Shown piece after piece: positions 1 to 9,940 of a DNA stretch of 64,000 bases (its first letter is position 1; the number at the start of each line of letters is the position of its first letter). The translations under genes were made by a program, and so were the position numbers. Under the pieces are notes generated by a model that saw only the letters and a list, made by a program, of their open reading frames with translations, had not been told where the DNA came from and did not search any database. Source of the DNA: Andalucia godoyi (lineage: Eukaryota > Discoba > Jakobea > Jakobida > Andaluciidae); the NCBI GenBank assembly GCA_009859145.1, contig VRVR01000006.1:381464-445463 (forward strand). The letters are read 5' to 3'.

Positions 1-1086
1 AGTTCAGGTAGATTGACCGACTGGCGAGAACTCGCAGAGACGGATCGCTAACATTGAAAGATGCATTTGCCACAGTAGAATTGAACTCTTGCGAAATTCT
101 GGAAACAACTCGCATGGATTCATCCATCGGTTTGCCATCGTTCTTTGCAGTTGCAAAAGAGGGAGGGAAGACCACAGAATCGTTTGCTGCCCCGTAGAAG
201 GCCAGCATGGATGCGTTTCCAGATTGAACAAAGTCGCTAAATTCGCCATCCGTAACATTGATGTACTGTGGAGCAATCACAGGAAGCAGAGTCGAGCAGT
301 AATTCGACGTTCCATGAATGGGAACCCTTGTGTGGCACAGAGCAAAGTATGCAGTGTTGCGTCTATTAAGAAAGATTCCCCCAGTCGTTCCGTTTGCACT
401 CAATCGATCCGCTGGCTGCGTCGATTTGGACGAGGACAAGTAAGCGGTGGCGTCGTAGAGTTCTGATTGACTGGCATTGAATCCTCTTAGGATTACGAAC
501 TCGCCCCCAAATACCCTCGCAGCTGTCCCGTTCAAGAACCACTGTACTGGGTCCAAGCTGCATTTTCCTGCTTCGATATCCTCATCCGCACACATGACGA
601 CGCGTGGAATGATCGTGGAAAGCCCTCGAACCTCCAAAGAGTAGATTTCCGGCGGAAATGAGAAGGAGGTGCTGCAAGGATTGGGGCCATGCACGTTTCC
701 AGAAGTAAACGTGAACCAGAACCGAATCAAGTACGAAGCGTAGGTTCGGGAGTCAGCAGGTTTCACATCATCAAACCGAATGACCACGTCTTCTCCCGTC
801 GCATTAAATTGAAATGACGTTGAAATGCTGCTGAACGACGAGATTGCGCTGTTGTTGTTGAAGCACTGCAAAACGCTGAAGATCCCATCCCCAATGAACA
901 TCTGGACTCTGACACTGCTCAGCGTAGCCTTTGTTTCGGATGACAATGCAAAGACTTGTGTGATGTTCGGAAACCTAACAGTGAATGCATCTGCCCAGAG
1001 AAACACGGGGGGCTCAGCATACAGACCAGGTATGGGAATCCCATGCACACCGACACAAAATAGCAAAACCACCAAAACGAACTTCA
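1..1086 (-). CDS. Secreted protein of unknown function, 3' part off the window
   Basis: The minus-strand frame is open from an ATG at 1086 to the first base of the window: 362 codons with no stop, so the C-terminus is missing. Residues 1-16 (MKFVLVVLLFCVGVHG) form a classic signal peptide with a probable cleavage after the glycine. The mature part is rich in Asn-X-Ser/Thr sites and contains paired cysteines, as expected of a glycosylated extracellular protein or the ectodomain of a membrane protein. I recognise no domain. The amino-acid pattern (regular hydrophobic/polar alternation, many Phe, Ser and Asn) fits beta-sandwich domains, which is inference. Reading-frame continuity was checked codon by codon. 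Confidence 0.75.
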
Positions 1087-1237
1087 TCCTTTGAAAAAGG
1101 AGGGGGATAAATTAAAAAAAAAACCAACAGCAATACCTCCCCGAGTACAGATCTTCAGAAAAAGACAGTGTGTGTTTAAAATTCGCAAAAGTTGCAGAGC
1201 TTTGACTCTTTTCGGTGATTCCCGTGGTGTCCATGAA

Positions 1238-1345
1238 AAGAGAAAGAGAGAAAGAGAGAAAGAGTGAGAGAAAGAGCGTATGCATGCATGCGTGTGTATG
1301 TGTGTGTGTGTATATGTGTGTGTGTATATGTGTGTGTGGGCGGGT
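1238..1345. repeat. Compound microsatellite (GA-rich then GT-rich)
   Basis: A GAAAGAGA-type tract passes into alternating TG with TATATG interruptions. It sits in the spacer between the secreted-protein gene and the thioredoxin-reductase-like gene. Confidence 0.8.
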
Positions 1346-1981
1346 GTGTTGAGTGAGCGAAAGGGGTGTTCGTGTGCTGGGGCACACAGACAACGGAGAT
1401 TCGCGGTAGGAACTGCTTGCCTTGATTTCACAGCACTCGTTCGTCTGCTTGTCTGCCCAAGCATCCGGCCTGAAAGGATGGACTCGTTCTCATGCTTCAT
1501 TTTGTCAGCGGCTACGAAGACCTCAGGCAGCCGTAGCCTTTTATGGGGATCGGAGCACCCACATCTGCTCCACACCCGGATTCACCGCCCGAGCGAAAAA
1601 CATTGCGGCGCAGGCACCCCCGTACCAGCTAGGGATAGGGAAGAATTATTGTTTTTTTACAGTACAAATGTCGGCAGCAAACGAGTGCATCATGGTATCG
1701 GGTCCAGAGAGAGCACTACCCCGTATTAACGTCCATACAGAAAAGGTGGACAGGTGCGCGGGGCGTGTGGCAACGACATCACTCAGAGGAGATGAGGCTA
1801 GCGGCTCACAGGCTGGTTCGGAAACGAAACGACAGCTTCTGCTCTTCTCTGTTCTTGCAACGAGGCAAGAAACCCACGTACACAGAGCTGGGGCGCGCCA
1901 ACAAGCGGTGAAGTTGCAGATGACTTCTCTTTTGAGGTTTCCCACTTTTCATCCCCCTTGTTATGCTCGTGCGCATCAATC

Positions 1982-2146
1982 AGGCGCCTACATTATCCAC
2001 TGAACATGCTGCATATCTACGAATAGACATGCATATTCAGTCTTGCATCCCGTTGCCGGAAACGGGACAGGCCCCAACACGTCTCACGGCGTTCTTCAGA
2101 TAAATGTTCCGCGCTCCGTTCCCAATCTCGATCAATCGGTGAGCCA
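1982..2146. repeat. Dispersed repeat family A, copy 1
   Basis: By eye this stretch aligns with 47277-47457 in the same orientation. Shared blocks include CATATTCAGTCTTGCAT versus CATATGCAGTCTTGCAT, the GGCCCCA core, a GCGTTCTTC block and the TCTCGATC block. The copies differ by substitutions and small indels, so they are old. No open reading frame spans both, so this is a non-coding repeat of unknown origin. Confidence 0.6.
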
Positions 2147-2690
2147 CTTTCTCAGCGTGACGCGTTGTTCCTGAGAAGGGTGCATTTTGATTCTGACGGC
2201 CCTAGCAGCAGGCGTAGTGACACGCGGTCTCTTAGGAGGTCTGCGGGACCTAGGAGGCCCTGTATCGAGCGGCGCAGGCACAGGCGAATGCGTCATCGCA
2301 GCGCACCCATGCCCACATTTGAATAAAAACGTGAAACCAACGAATGACAGAATAGATGGCTACGGATGTTGCGTTAAAGAGCGTCGAAAAAGCGGAGCCT
2401 GTGCCACCGGCTGAATTTTGGCCGAGCGCGCGTAAGCACGAATGCCTGTGAAACAAAAACGTGCTTGTGTCGGCCAGTATTTGACCGTCTCTGTTTATGG
2501 ATACTTCCGTATGCATGACAATGATGTGTTATTATTCAACGGCGCGTGAGGAGAGCGACGGGGGAAAAAGCTTCCTTTCAAGCTCTTGGTTCCACCCGCC
2601 CGCCTGACGATTGCCAGTGCTTTTTTCATGTTCCCCCCCGACAAATTTTCTTTTTCTTTTTCGCTGCCGTTCGTTTAACCTGTGTATCGA

Positions 2691-3625
2691 ATGGAGAGTT
2701 TTGACGCGCTCATCATTGGAGGATCCGTTGGCGGCCTCTGTGCAGCCCTGCCGCTAGCCCGAGCATGCAAGCGAGTACTGCTCGTCGATTTTTGCGAGCC
2801 ATGCAACAGATTTTCGGAGGAATCGCATACATTCGGCTCGCACGATGGATCCCCGCCGTCCAGTGTCCGTGCCACCATACTGCGTGACGTCGTATCCTAT
2901 TCAAATGTCACTGTTGCAGAGAATGACAAGGTTCTCTCTGTCAAAAGAACAGGCTCTGATGGAACATCGCCGCATTTTGCGTTTGAAACGCAGTCTGGAC
3001 GACTCTTGGCGTCATTTTCGCAACCGGAGTCATCGACTTGCTTCCGTTGGACGTCCCAGGAATCAAGGAAAACGCCGGCCTGTGGGGCAAGCTCATTCTG
3101 CAGTGCCCGTTCTGCCACGGCTACGAGCTGAGAGACCAACACTGGGGTGTGCTATATGACTGTCCGCATTCCATCTTTGCCGCCAAGCTTTGTCGATCTT
3201 GGACTGCCAACATTTCGTTCTTCGCCAATGGTATGCAGGTTTCCAATGAAGACCGTGCAGTACTTACGGCGATGGGTGTAAGGATCGTGGACTCCAAAGT
3301 AGCGTCCATGTCCTCGGCCGCTGCGCATTCCTTAACTGTCCACACAGAAGATTCTGCAGCTTTCGACCTTGCGGCGCTTTTTATCAAACCGAAGAACGTT
3401 GTTGCTTCTGCGGATCTTGCAACGGGATTGGGGGTGGAGCTTACGCCCACGGGGCTCCTCGCCGTAACATTTCCGTTTAACGAGACCAATGTCAAGGGGG
3501 TTTATGCTGCTGGAGACTGTGCAAACCCGGTCCGACAACTGGCTGTGGCTTCAGGAGATGGAAACCGTGCAGGAGCTGGCCTGGTGATGCACCTGACACT
3601 TGAACGCCAGTCTGTCCGCGCGTAA
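2691..3625 (+). pseudogene. Thioredoxin-reductase-like FAD oxidoreductase, frameshifted
   Basis: The ATG at 2691 begins MESFDALIIGGSVGGL, a Rossmann FAD-binding motif (GxGxxG-like). The second half has the redox-active CPFCHGYE motif, typical of the thioredoxin-reductase-like family that includes GliT-type dithiol oxidases, and ends with the second FAD motif GVYAAGDCANPVRQLAVASGDG. The two halves are in different frames. Homology switches between about 2987 and 3020, where the expected ATG-type motif (FATGVIDLLP) appears in the downstream frame. No GT-AG intron can bridge it, because the downstream frame has TGA stops at about 2957 and 2984. This is either a recent pseudogene, a sequencing error, or a frameshifted gene. 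Otherwise the length (about 310 residues) is normal for the family. Confidence 0.7.
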
Positions 3626-3778
3626 TCGCAACAAGAATTGCCGAGTAGAAATACACCATTCACTCACTCACCCACTCTTTTATCGCAACAACGACAGGAA
3701 CAACAACAAAGACTAATGGAATTTAAAAAGAAACAAACACCGTGCAATCGAAAAGTACAACCCAAACATAATTCAAGA

Positions 3779-3812
<34 letters not shown>
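3779..3812. repeat. (AC)n microsatellite
   Basis: About 32 bp of uninterrupted AC dinucleotide between the 3' ends of two converging genes. Confidence 0.9.
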
Positions 3813-3815
<3 letters not shown>

Positions 3816-3857
3816 CAACCCCTCAAAAAATAAAATAATGGAAAAAGAAATGGTCCA

Positions 3858-4415
3858 CTAATTGAAGCCAAACACACGATAGCCCACAAAATCCGAATAG
3901 TTGTAAGCAGCTCTGTCGAAACCAGGGTCATTGACGTAGAACAGATCTTGGTTCGTCGAGTCCCAACCCGTTCCCAATACGAAATGGTGTCCCTGGTCGA
4001 CATTGAAAATGAGAGCAACCTTATCGTTCGCGATCATCTTTTGGATGTCCTGACGGCTCAGTGCATCGCCCGAGTGGATCGGCCCAACATACTGAATACT
4101 CGGATTCAGCTTTCCGACAACGGTTTCTTCAAAATCATTGCTGGAGTCATACCCGCCATTGGCTTTCAACCAAGCATTGAACGTCCCCGGGTTAGAGGTC
4201 TGCCCATCGATGGTGATTTGGTGATATCCAATCGCCATCGACGTTGACGACATTAAACATCCAACCTTGCAAACGGTCGTTGTCACCATAATGTCGTTTC
4301 CCCACCGCGGATCGCACTGCTTGTAGAGAGGATACGTGTGCGGAATGATCGGCGTCGCGAGTGCCACGGCAACACAAATGCCTGCAAGGGCAGCAACCAA
4401 GACACAACGGCGCAT
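3858..4415 (-). CDS. Secreted C39-like cysteine peptidase family protein
   Basis: 185 residues from the ATG at 4415; the longer frame starts with a non-ATG codon. Residues 1-20 (MRRCVLVAALAGICVAVALA) are a signal peptide. The rest matches the C39-like (Peptidase_C39_2) papain-like fold: YKQCDPRWGND near the mature N-terminus, a catalytic-cysteine block GCLMSSTSMA, an LKANGGYD-type loop, a GHHFVLGTG histidine block and an NDPGF block that would supply the aspartate. All three expected catalytic positions can be seen, so it may be active. Such short secreted proteins occur in several free-living protists. The substrate is unknown; extracellular or phagosomal action is inference. An AT-rich, TAAATAAATAAA-type spacer lies on its 5' side. 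Confidence 0.7.
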   Translation of the reverse strand: MRRCVLVAALAGICVAVALATPIIPHTYPLYKQCDPRWGNDIMVTTTVCKVGCLMSSTSMAIGYHQITIDGQTSNPGTFNAWLKANGGYDSSNDFEETVVGKLNPSIQYVGPIHSGDALSRQDIQKMIANDKVALIFNVDQGHHFVLGTGWDSTNQDLFYVNDPGFDRAAYNYSDFVGYRVFGFN

Positions 4416-4781
4416 TTTCGTAACACAGAGGAGAAGAATAGCCAACCAAATAATAACGATATGAAAAAAATAAATGATAATAAATAAATAAATAAATAAA
4501 ATTAATTAATTAAAAAATATTTAGTGAACAAACTTGGGAAAGCACAGTCAATCAACAGCAAAACATTTCCGCCCGCCTTGCGGAGCTACATCAGGCAGAC
4601 GAAAGACATCCGTTTCGAAAACGTTGGTCTGCATCTGGTCTACCGACTACTGGGTGCAGCGCAGCGGCTTGCGAGGATACACACAGCCTTGCAAGAGCAG
4701 ATATTATTTACGATTATGCTACATCTCATTGAGGCATGAGCGATCATGGGGTGTGTGGAAGAGAGGGACTCTGGGATTACA

Positions 4782-7469
4782 TTAGAATTCATCCACAGGG
4801 ATCAGATCTCCATTTTCCGCAACAAGCTGGTCGGGAACAACAACAACCGAGGTCGAGCTTTCCGTGCTGGACGAACTCGAACTCGACGTCTGTTCGATTC
4901 CACGAAGTTCAAGGAGCAGGATATCGTCGTGACACAGGCCTTTGTGTCGGCCAATATGCTCTGGAAGCAGGACACTTCCGCACAGCCAGCACCAGTTTGC
5001 CCCGCAAGTGCAAGCCATGTGCTGACACCCGTCGCTCCTGGTGGTTGCAATCCGGCACTCCGGACACGTTCTCGTCCTGCCGCTTTCCATAATGCGGAAG
5101 AATCGTTTCCCATCACAGTCCTCGCCGTGGTGGGCAAATCGCCGACAATTTGCACAATGCAGGGCGTTGCAGTCCCGGCATTGCACGTCAAACGAAGTCT
5201 GCACAGCACTGTACAATGACGGGACATAGTGCGAAAGAAGCCTGCCGCAGTCCGGCGTATTGCACGGAAAGCTGTTTGGCGGACGAGACAAGCGGCCAGC
5301 GAGTACTCTGACCGCATCATTCTGAAATAAAGTGATCCAAAAAAACGGCGAAGGAAATTTGCAGCAAATTGAACACGCAAGAGATGGCGCAAAGGAACCA
5401 AGCGACGCAATCAGGTGTTCCAACTGCGCATGGATGCAGCAGAAGCAGCCGAGGTGCCCGCAAGGAAGTTCCACTGCTCGATACACAGTGTCTGAACAGA
5501 TGGAAAGGCACATGCTGAGCAGTCCCTTGTCTAGCGTCGCGATTGAATACGGCGGCGGGCTGTCTTCTCCACCCGACAGCCCCTCTTCCGACAGAGATTG
5601 CATTTCCTGAACAGAAATCACCGAACGAATGGCCTTGCGCATGCAGGCAATCCAAGCCAGCGTGCGGTATCCTTGAGCCACAGGATGTCCCAAAGTGGGG
5701 TACATGACCGCAAACGCATGCGGACGGCCAGGAACATCCGTAATGACAATCAATTTCTCGTCGATTGAAGGATGGATCGTGTACAATTCGACGATCTTTT
5801 GCTGGAGGTCGCGGCGTTTATCCTCGGAGAGTGCCGCGAATCGTAAATGACGATAGTGAGTGTTTCCCAAAAACCAGTCATCGCCCACCGAGCGCATGTC
5901 AAATGCTCGACCACAGAGCGATGCAGCAACAAACGTACACGCATGCTCGAACGAATCCCAGGTGATGGATTCAATCAAAATAGAGCCGGCATCCGCGCCA
6001 CGAAGGTAACGGACAGACAGGAACTCCGCAGCATCGTTCAACAAACACTTAATCATCCTGTTGATGAAATCACATCTGATCGCGGCTGGTATATGCTTCC
6101 CGACGGGTAGTGTTTTCGAAAATATAGGAATCACACGAAGGGCAACAGTGTCGGACTGCAATGCGCGAAGACCGGATAGATCTTTCTTGGAAACTCTGCA
6201 ACCTGCGCTCCACCGGACCCACATTTCGTGGGACCTTTCAAACCGCACGGAGTCGTTGCGTTTTCGGGAGCATTCAAAGCGAAGATCGTGAAATATCCCC
6301 CGAAATTTGCTGCAGATGGCGGTAGCCAACGGACTCGCGGGCTTGAGCAGGGACGGCGTCAAAATGCGAGGACAGTGCAATTGAAATCGAGAAGCCGGCG
6401 ACACCTCCTCTTCGGTGTCCTCGCTCTGACTTGCCTTTCCAAGTTCTCGGTAGACATACTGCCCCAAGAGACGACGTGGGACTGCTTTCGCATCTCCAAA
6501 CGGATCGTGCGCTTTAATCGACAATGGCAGCATAGAAGATACAGCTCCTCTGGCCAGTTTCAAATCCGCCTTCGTAGCTAACAGAACCGCCGCTACAGAC
6601 CCTGACTCGTCAGCGTCGTCGATGAACAAGTCAAATCGACGGGGGTGAACTACACCTGTTTTATCAGGGGAGGACACGTGCCGCGGAAACGCAAACACCA
6701 CACATCCACTGACATCCGCATCCGCCACCGCCACATGAGAGTAGAATTCATCCCAGTCGGCCCAAACGGGGTCCTCATACGGCGGCTCGTTGTTCACAGC
6801 AGTTTCAGTTTCCGATTGCAGCAAACGATTCAGTTCAATCTCGAACCCAGACTCGAACCCAGGCCCGGGTCCAGCAGCCGCCAACAGCCTATCTCTCATG
6901 CTCGGAACTGCTGCAGGACTCGGCGAATACGAGATGAAGCTCCATCCACTCGACCAATTGAAGTGCAAAGAGTAACATCGAGACTTTGCAGGCACTTCAT
7001 TTACTGCTCTTCGAACCGAAGCATCATTCAATGGCAGCGTTTCCGAGGTAATCTGGAATTCGTCAAACGCAAAATCAGATTCCGCCAGCCTGTTGCACAC
7101 GACCCTGAGGTTCCTATCCATGTATGCCGTCTGGCCAACAGAGGGGCAGTTTTCCAGTTTTGCGATTCCCTGGAAGAACTTGTGAAATGCAGCATTTGCA
7201 AGCTGCAGAAGCGACAGAACCAGTGGAACCTCCTCGCGGCGCTCCACGAAAATATGTACATTTTCAGCGGCAACAAGTTCGCACATCGCGTGTTCAGAAA
7301 CGTGTGTATCTGCAAGATTCACAGACGGAACCAGGTCGTATGGACAGTGCGTGAAGTAGTGATGCACTTTGAGACACGCCTTTTTGGTTCTCTGGCGAAT
7401 GAGAACGTTCGCCAGATTCAGTGCTCCCCAAGCATGCGAAGCACTCTGAAACTCGCTCAACAGCAACAT
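4782..7469 (-). CDS. RBR (RING-IBR-RING2) E3 ubiquitin ligase
   Basis: 895 residues from an ATG at 7469. The C-terminal 240 residues hold the complete RBR unit. RING1 starts near residue 655 (CSDTVYRAVELPCGHLGC), followed by an in-between-RING block (CNTPDCGRLLS to HCANCRRFAHHGEDC) and RING2/Rcat near 800-845. In RING2, CPECRIATTRSDGCQHMAC carries the HECT-like catalytic cysteine in the GCQHM context. The enzyme would accept ubiquitin from an E2 onto that cysteine and then pass it to substrate. The N-terminal 640 residues are unrecognised and could carry the substrate-binding part. The tail has a Ser-rich run followed by acidic residues. The coding start lies 11 bp from a long (TC)n tract, which may be part of its 5' region. 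Confidence 0.88.
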   Translation of the reverse strand: MLLLSEFQSASHAWGALNLANVLIRQRTKKACLKVHHYFTHCPYDLVPSVNLADTHVSEHAMCELVAAENVHIFVERREEVPLVLSLLQLANAAFHKFFQGIAKLENCPSVGQTAYMDRNLRVVCNRLAESDFAFDEFQITSETLPLNDASVRRAVNEVPAKSRCYSLHFNWSSGWSFISYSPSPAAVPSMRDRLLAAAGPGPGFESGFEIELNRLLQSETETAVNNEPPYEDPVWADWDEFYSHVAVADADVSGCVVFAFPRHVSSPDKTGVVHPRRFDLFIDDADESGSVAAVLLATKADLKLARGAVSSMLPLSIKAHDPFGDAKAVPRRLLGQYVYRELGKASQSEDTEEEVSPASRFQLHCPRILTPSLLKPASPLATAICSKFRGIFHDLRFECSRKRNDSVRFERSHEMWVRWSAGCRVSKKDLSGLRALQSDTVALRVIPIFSKTLPVGKHIPAAIRCDFINRMIKCLLNDAAEFLSVRYLRGADAGSILIESITWDSFEHACTFVAASLCGRAFDMRSVGDDWFLGNTHYRHLRFAALSEDKRRDLQQKIVELYTIHPSIDEKLIVITDVPGRPHAFAVMYPTLGHPVAQGYRTLAWIACMRKAIRSVISVQEMQSLSEEGLSGGEDSPPPYSIATLDKGLLSMCLSICSDTVYRAVELPCGHLGCFCCIHAQLEHLIASLGSFAPSLACSICCKFPSPFFWITLFQNDAVRVLAGRLSRPPNSFPCNTPDCGRLLSHYVPSLYSAVQTSFDVQCRDCNALHCANCRRFAHHGEDCDGKRFFRIMESGRTRTCPECRIATTRSDGCQHMACTCGANWCWLCGSVLLPEHIGRHKGLCHDDILLLELRGIEQTSSSSSSSTESSTSVVVVPDQLVAENGDLIPVDEF

Positions 7470-7477
7470 TAGCCGTG

Positions 7478-7480
<3 letters not shown>

Positions 7481-7567
<87 letters not shown>
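7481..7567. repeat. (TC)n microsatellite, about 43 units
   Basis: 87 bp of perfect TC dinucleotide immediately upstream of the RBR ligase start codon. Confidence 0.95.
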
Positions 7568-7568
<1 letters not shown>

Positions 7569-7813
7569 ATACATGAAACTCGACCAGAGCCTACTTTTAA
7601 TAAATTGACTTGCTCTCTTCTGTCTGCCTTTCCTTTAGCGCCCGGAATTGCATTGCGAGTTCCAATAATTTCAAAAGATCCATACGCGCATTCCCCGTTT
7701 TGTATCGGAAATTTCATGAATATATCTCCGCTTGAGTATTAAAAACTGCCGAGTGGCTTTTTTAGATACGAGCCCACCTACGTGCGTTTCCTTCCATGGA
7801 ACTGAGCAACAAA

Positions 7814-7936
7814 GAACGCCTGCATTGCACACCGAGTATGCATGATCATCGTTAGTCATGCCATAATCAAGTGTTGCAACCTCCGGGCCATATCGCCATG
7901 GACGGGGGAGGGAGGGTAGACCCCCAGCATGCCTTG
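7814..7936 (-). repeat. Dispersed repeat family C, copy 1 (inverted)
   Basis: The reverse complement aligns with 39285-39408. Shared features are a GGGGG(T/C)CTACC block, a GTTGCAACA block followed by TTGATTATGG, a GATGAT(C/T)AT block and a final GTG(C/T)ACAATG-type end that leads into AGGCG. It is non-coding and diverged. Confidence 0.6.
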
Positions 7937-8485
7937 CCGCCGTTCTTAAAATAAATGTTGTTGCGTGGCGTGGTAGGGGATTCACGTGCACTGGCATCGC
8001 GTGCACAAAGAAGAAGAAAAACAAAGGAGGTAAATCAGCGTCTGAACAATTTGGTTAAACGAGCAAATCTGGATTCTCATTTTTCGTCTGCCTGTTGTTC
8101 ACGCACGTGTTTATGCATGTTGCTTGTTGTCGTCTTTGAGAGAAACGGTGCAAATCAGTGTTGTGCAGCCAGTCAGTGTTTGTGTTCCTTTCCCCTGTGT
8201 ACCTTGGATGAACATCGGAGTGGGTGAGTACAGAAGCCCAAACCGCGGACTCGGACATCTTTCAAGATTGTTATGTTCCCGCGGTCTGTGCGCGTCATAG
8301 TTGCATCGGATCTTCCTGCTGAAAGATGATCCAACCACGAAACACAGCAACGACTGTTGCCGACAAACCAGTGCTCGCGCCCGCCCCCTCCACTGTATCG
8401 CAGATGCATGCTGTTCTGTATTTCTTCAGTTTATTTCTTTGATGTTGCTGCTGTGAATGCACCAAAATAGGATAAGAAACACGTG

Positions 8486-8947
8486 CTAGGCATCCGACTT
8501 GCCGTCAAGCACTTGGTCCGTGAGCTGGTCGGCGTATGCAACCGCCTTGAGGACGGCTCTTCTGGAAGACTCCTGCAGCTCACCAGCAAGCACGATTTCA
8601 TCCAGCATGTAGTATGCCTTGTGGAAATTGAATATAAGATCCAACTCGCAAACATTCCCAAAATACCGATCCAGAACTTCCACATACTGATGCAGAATCT
8701 CAAGTGCCAAAAGCTCGTTGTCATCCGGGTCAATTCCAACGCAAAAGTACAGCGACGCATATCTCTTGTACACAAGCTTCACATCCGTCCGATATTCAAT
8801 CATGTTGCACATTTTGGATGTCCTCGATAGAATCAGCGAGCACACATCTCGCAGTATCCGCGGACGCTCAGACGGAACTACCGGAACATACCATTTCGAC
8901 AAGCGAACCTTGCCTTGCCTCGATACTAGGACAAGAAATTGAATCAT
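8486..8947 (-). CDS. AP1S: AP-1 clathrin adaptor sigma subunit
   Basis: 153 residues from the ATG at 8947, the usual length for a small sigma chain. It begins MIQFLVLVSRQGKVRLSKWY and contains KLVYKRYASLYFCVGID, DNELLALEILHQYVEVLD and YFGNVCELDLIFNFHKAYY. These are the diagnostic longin-like sigma blocks, and they match AP-1 sigma better than AP-2 or AP-3 sigma. The protein is one of four subunits of the AP-1 complex, which selects cargo bearing dileucine signals for clathrin vesicles at the trans-Golgi network and endosomes. The gene is complete. The longer reading frame upstream begins with GTG and is ignored. Confidence 0.93.
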   Translation of the reverse strand: MIQFLVLVSRQGKVRLSKWYVPVVPSERPRILRDVCSLILSRTSKMCNMIEYRTDVKLVYKRYASLYFCVGIDPDDNELLALEILHQYVEVLDRYFGNVCELDLIFNFHKAYYMLDEIVLAGELQESSRRAVLKAVAYADQLTDQVLDGKSDA

Positions 8948-9940
8948 TGTTTTATGTTTTTTGTGTTCTTGCCAAAGCCTTTGCACCCCACCGCCGTGAC
9001 AATTCGACGACGACCACCGTTGCTACTGATGCTGTTTCTGATGTTTTGCTGTTTTTGTCTGTGGACTGAGCGTTAGGCCTCTGGCTCCTTTGATATCGTC
9101 GAATGGGGTAACTCTCAAAAATGAAAGGGAAAAAATAAGAAAAAAAGTCCAGAACACGATTCTACACTTCCAGAAGAACTCAAAGTCAGCTTTTCCTTTT
9201 ACGAGATTCTCTTTGAAGTCCTACATACGACAGACGGAGCAAGACAGCACGCTACGACCTTCTGTCGGAATTTCTTTCATTCTTTACCTTTTTGTCTTTC
9301 TGTTTAATTGTTTTAATCATCGAACCCTCAAGCAGCACCTTTCATCAGAGACAAAATATCTCACGGCTTCAAAGAGAGATCTTCCCAACAAACGCAAACC
9401 GGCCATGCCCGACCCTCTCGTCGAAGGCCGAGAGCAAGAAGAAGCGACGACCCTCTGATGCAGAGCAATCTGCATTGAAGAGTTGGTGCTCGCCCCAAAT
9501 TGAATCTGTCTTCGTGGACAGCTTAGCCGATGACCAATAATGGTTCATGTTTTGGTGAGCGGTTGACTGAGAGTGTTTACACCTTGGAGCAAAAAGACCG
9601 GACCGAAGAAGAACCGGATCGAAGAGCACAGTATTCAGTTTATTTCCTGCCTGTTTGCAGGAATTTCAGGAAAAGAAAAAGAAGAAAGAGAAAGAGAAAG
9701 AGAAGACCAACAAGACCCCATATGCACTTCGTTTTGGAAATCTTTCATTTCAAAATACTCGAGTTAACAAAATATATCAGCGCTATTCAGTGAACACTCT
9801 AAAAGTAGTGCTATACAAAACGCCAGCGTTGGCAACTGCTAGTTTTTTTTCTTTTTCTTCTTCTTCTCACCCTCCTGTGCCCCACGCTCTTCCGCTCTCT
9901 TGTCTCCACTTGTTGATTGGTTATTGGTCGACTATTGCAG
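8948..9940. other. Intergenic region between AP-1 sigma and desaturase genes
   Basis: About 1 kb between the 5' end of AP-1 sigma and the 3' end of the desaturase gene. Several short frames overlap around 9340-9700: a plus-strand stretch with SKKKRRPSDAEQSALKSW, and a 59-codon minus-strand frame starting at an ATG at 9548. None has a clear start, length or family match. A GGTGAGC donor-like site near 9553 and a TTTGCAG acceptor-like site near 9653-9660 leave room for a small spliced gene, which I cannot confirm. Confidence 0.3.

Larger units (their letters stand above)
1087..2690. other. Intergenic region with simple repeats and one dispersed repeat
   Basis: No convincing gene. It holds a purine-rich GAAA/GAGA tract followed by a GT-rich stretch (about 1238-1345), then unique sequence, then copy 1 of dispersed repeat family A (1982-2146), which includes a CCCGTT/AACGGG hairpin near 2048-2065. 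A pyrimidine-rich tract (2646-2672) precedes the next start codon. Open frames in both directions here lack ATG starts or protein-like composition. Confidence 0.6.
7470..8485. other. Intergenic region with (TC)n tract and repeat C copy
   Basis: Besides the (TC)n tract and an inverted copy of dispersed repeat C (7814-7936) I see nothing coding. Short open frames in 7671-8410 run through the repeat, start at non-ATG codons or lack protein-like composition. Confidence 0.55.

Noticed and set aside
1422-2003. Plus-strand frame of about 190 codons in the left intergenic region
   Set aside because: Non-ATG start, no conserved motif, ends in repeat family A.
2930-2947. 17-bp GT...AG segment that would fix the frame of the thioredoxin-reductase-like gene
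   Set aside because: Removing it leads straight into TGA stops at 2957 and 2984 in the new frame.
6645-7472. Plus-strand open frame of 275 codons
   Set aside because: Antisense of the N-terminal part of the RBR ligase; Arg/His-rich composition typical of shadow frames.
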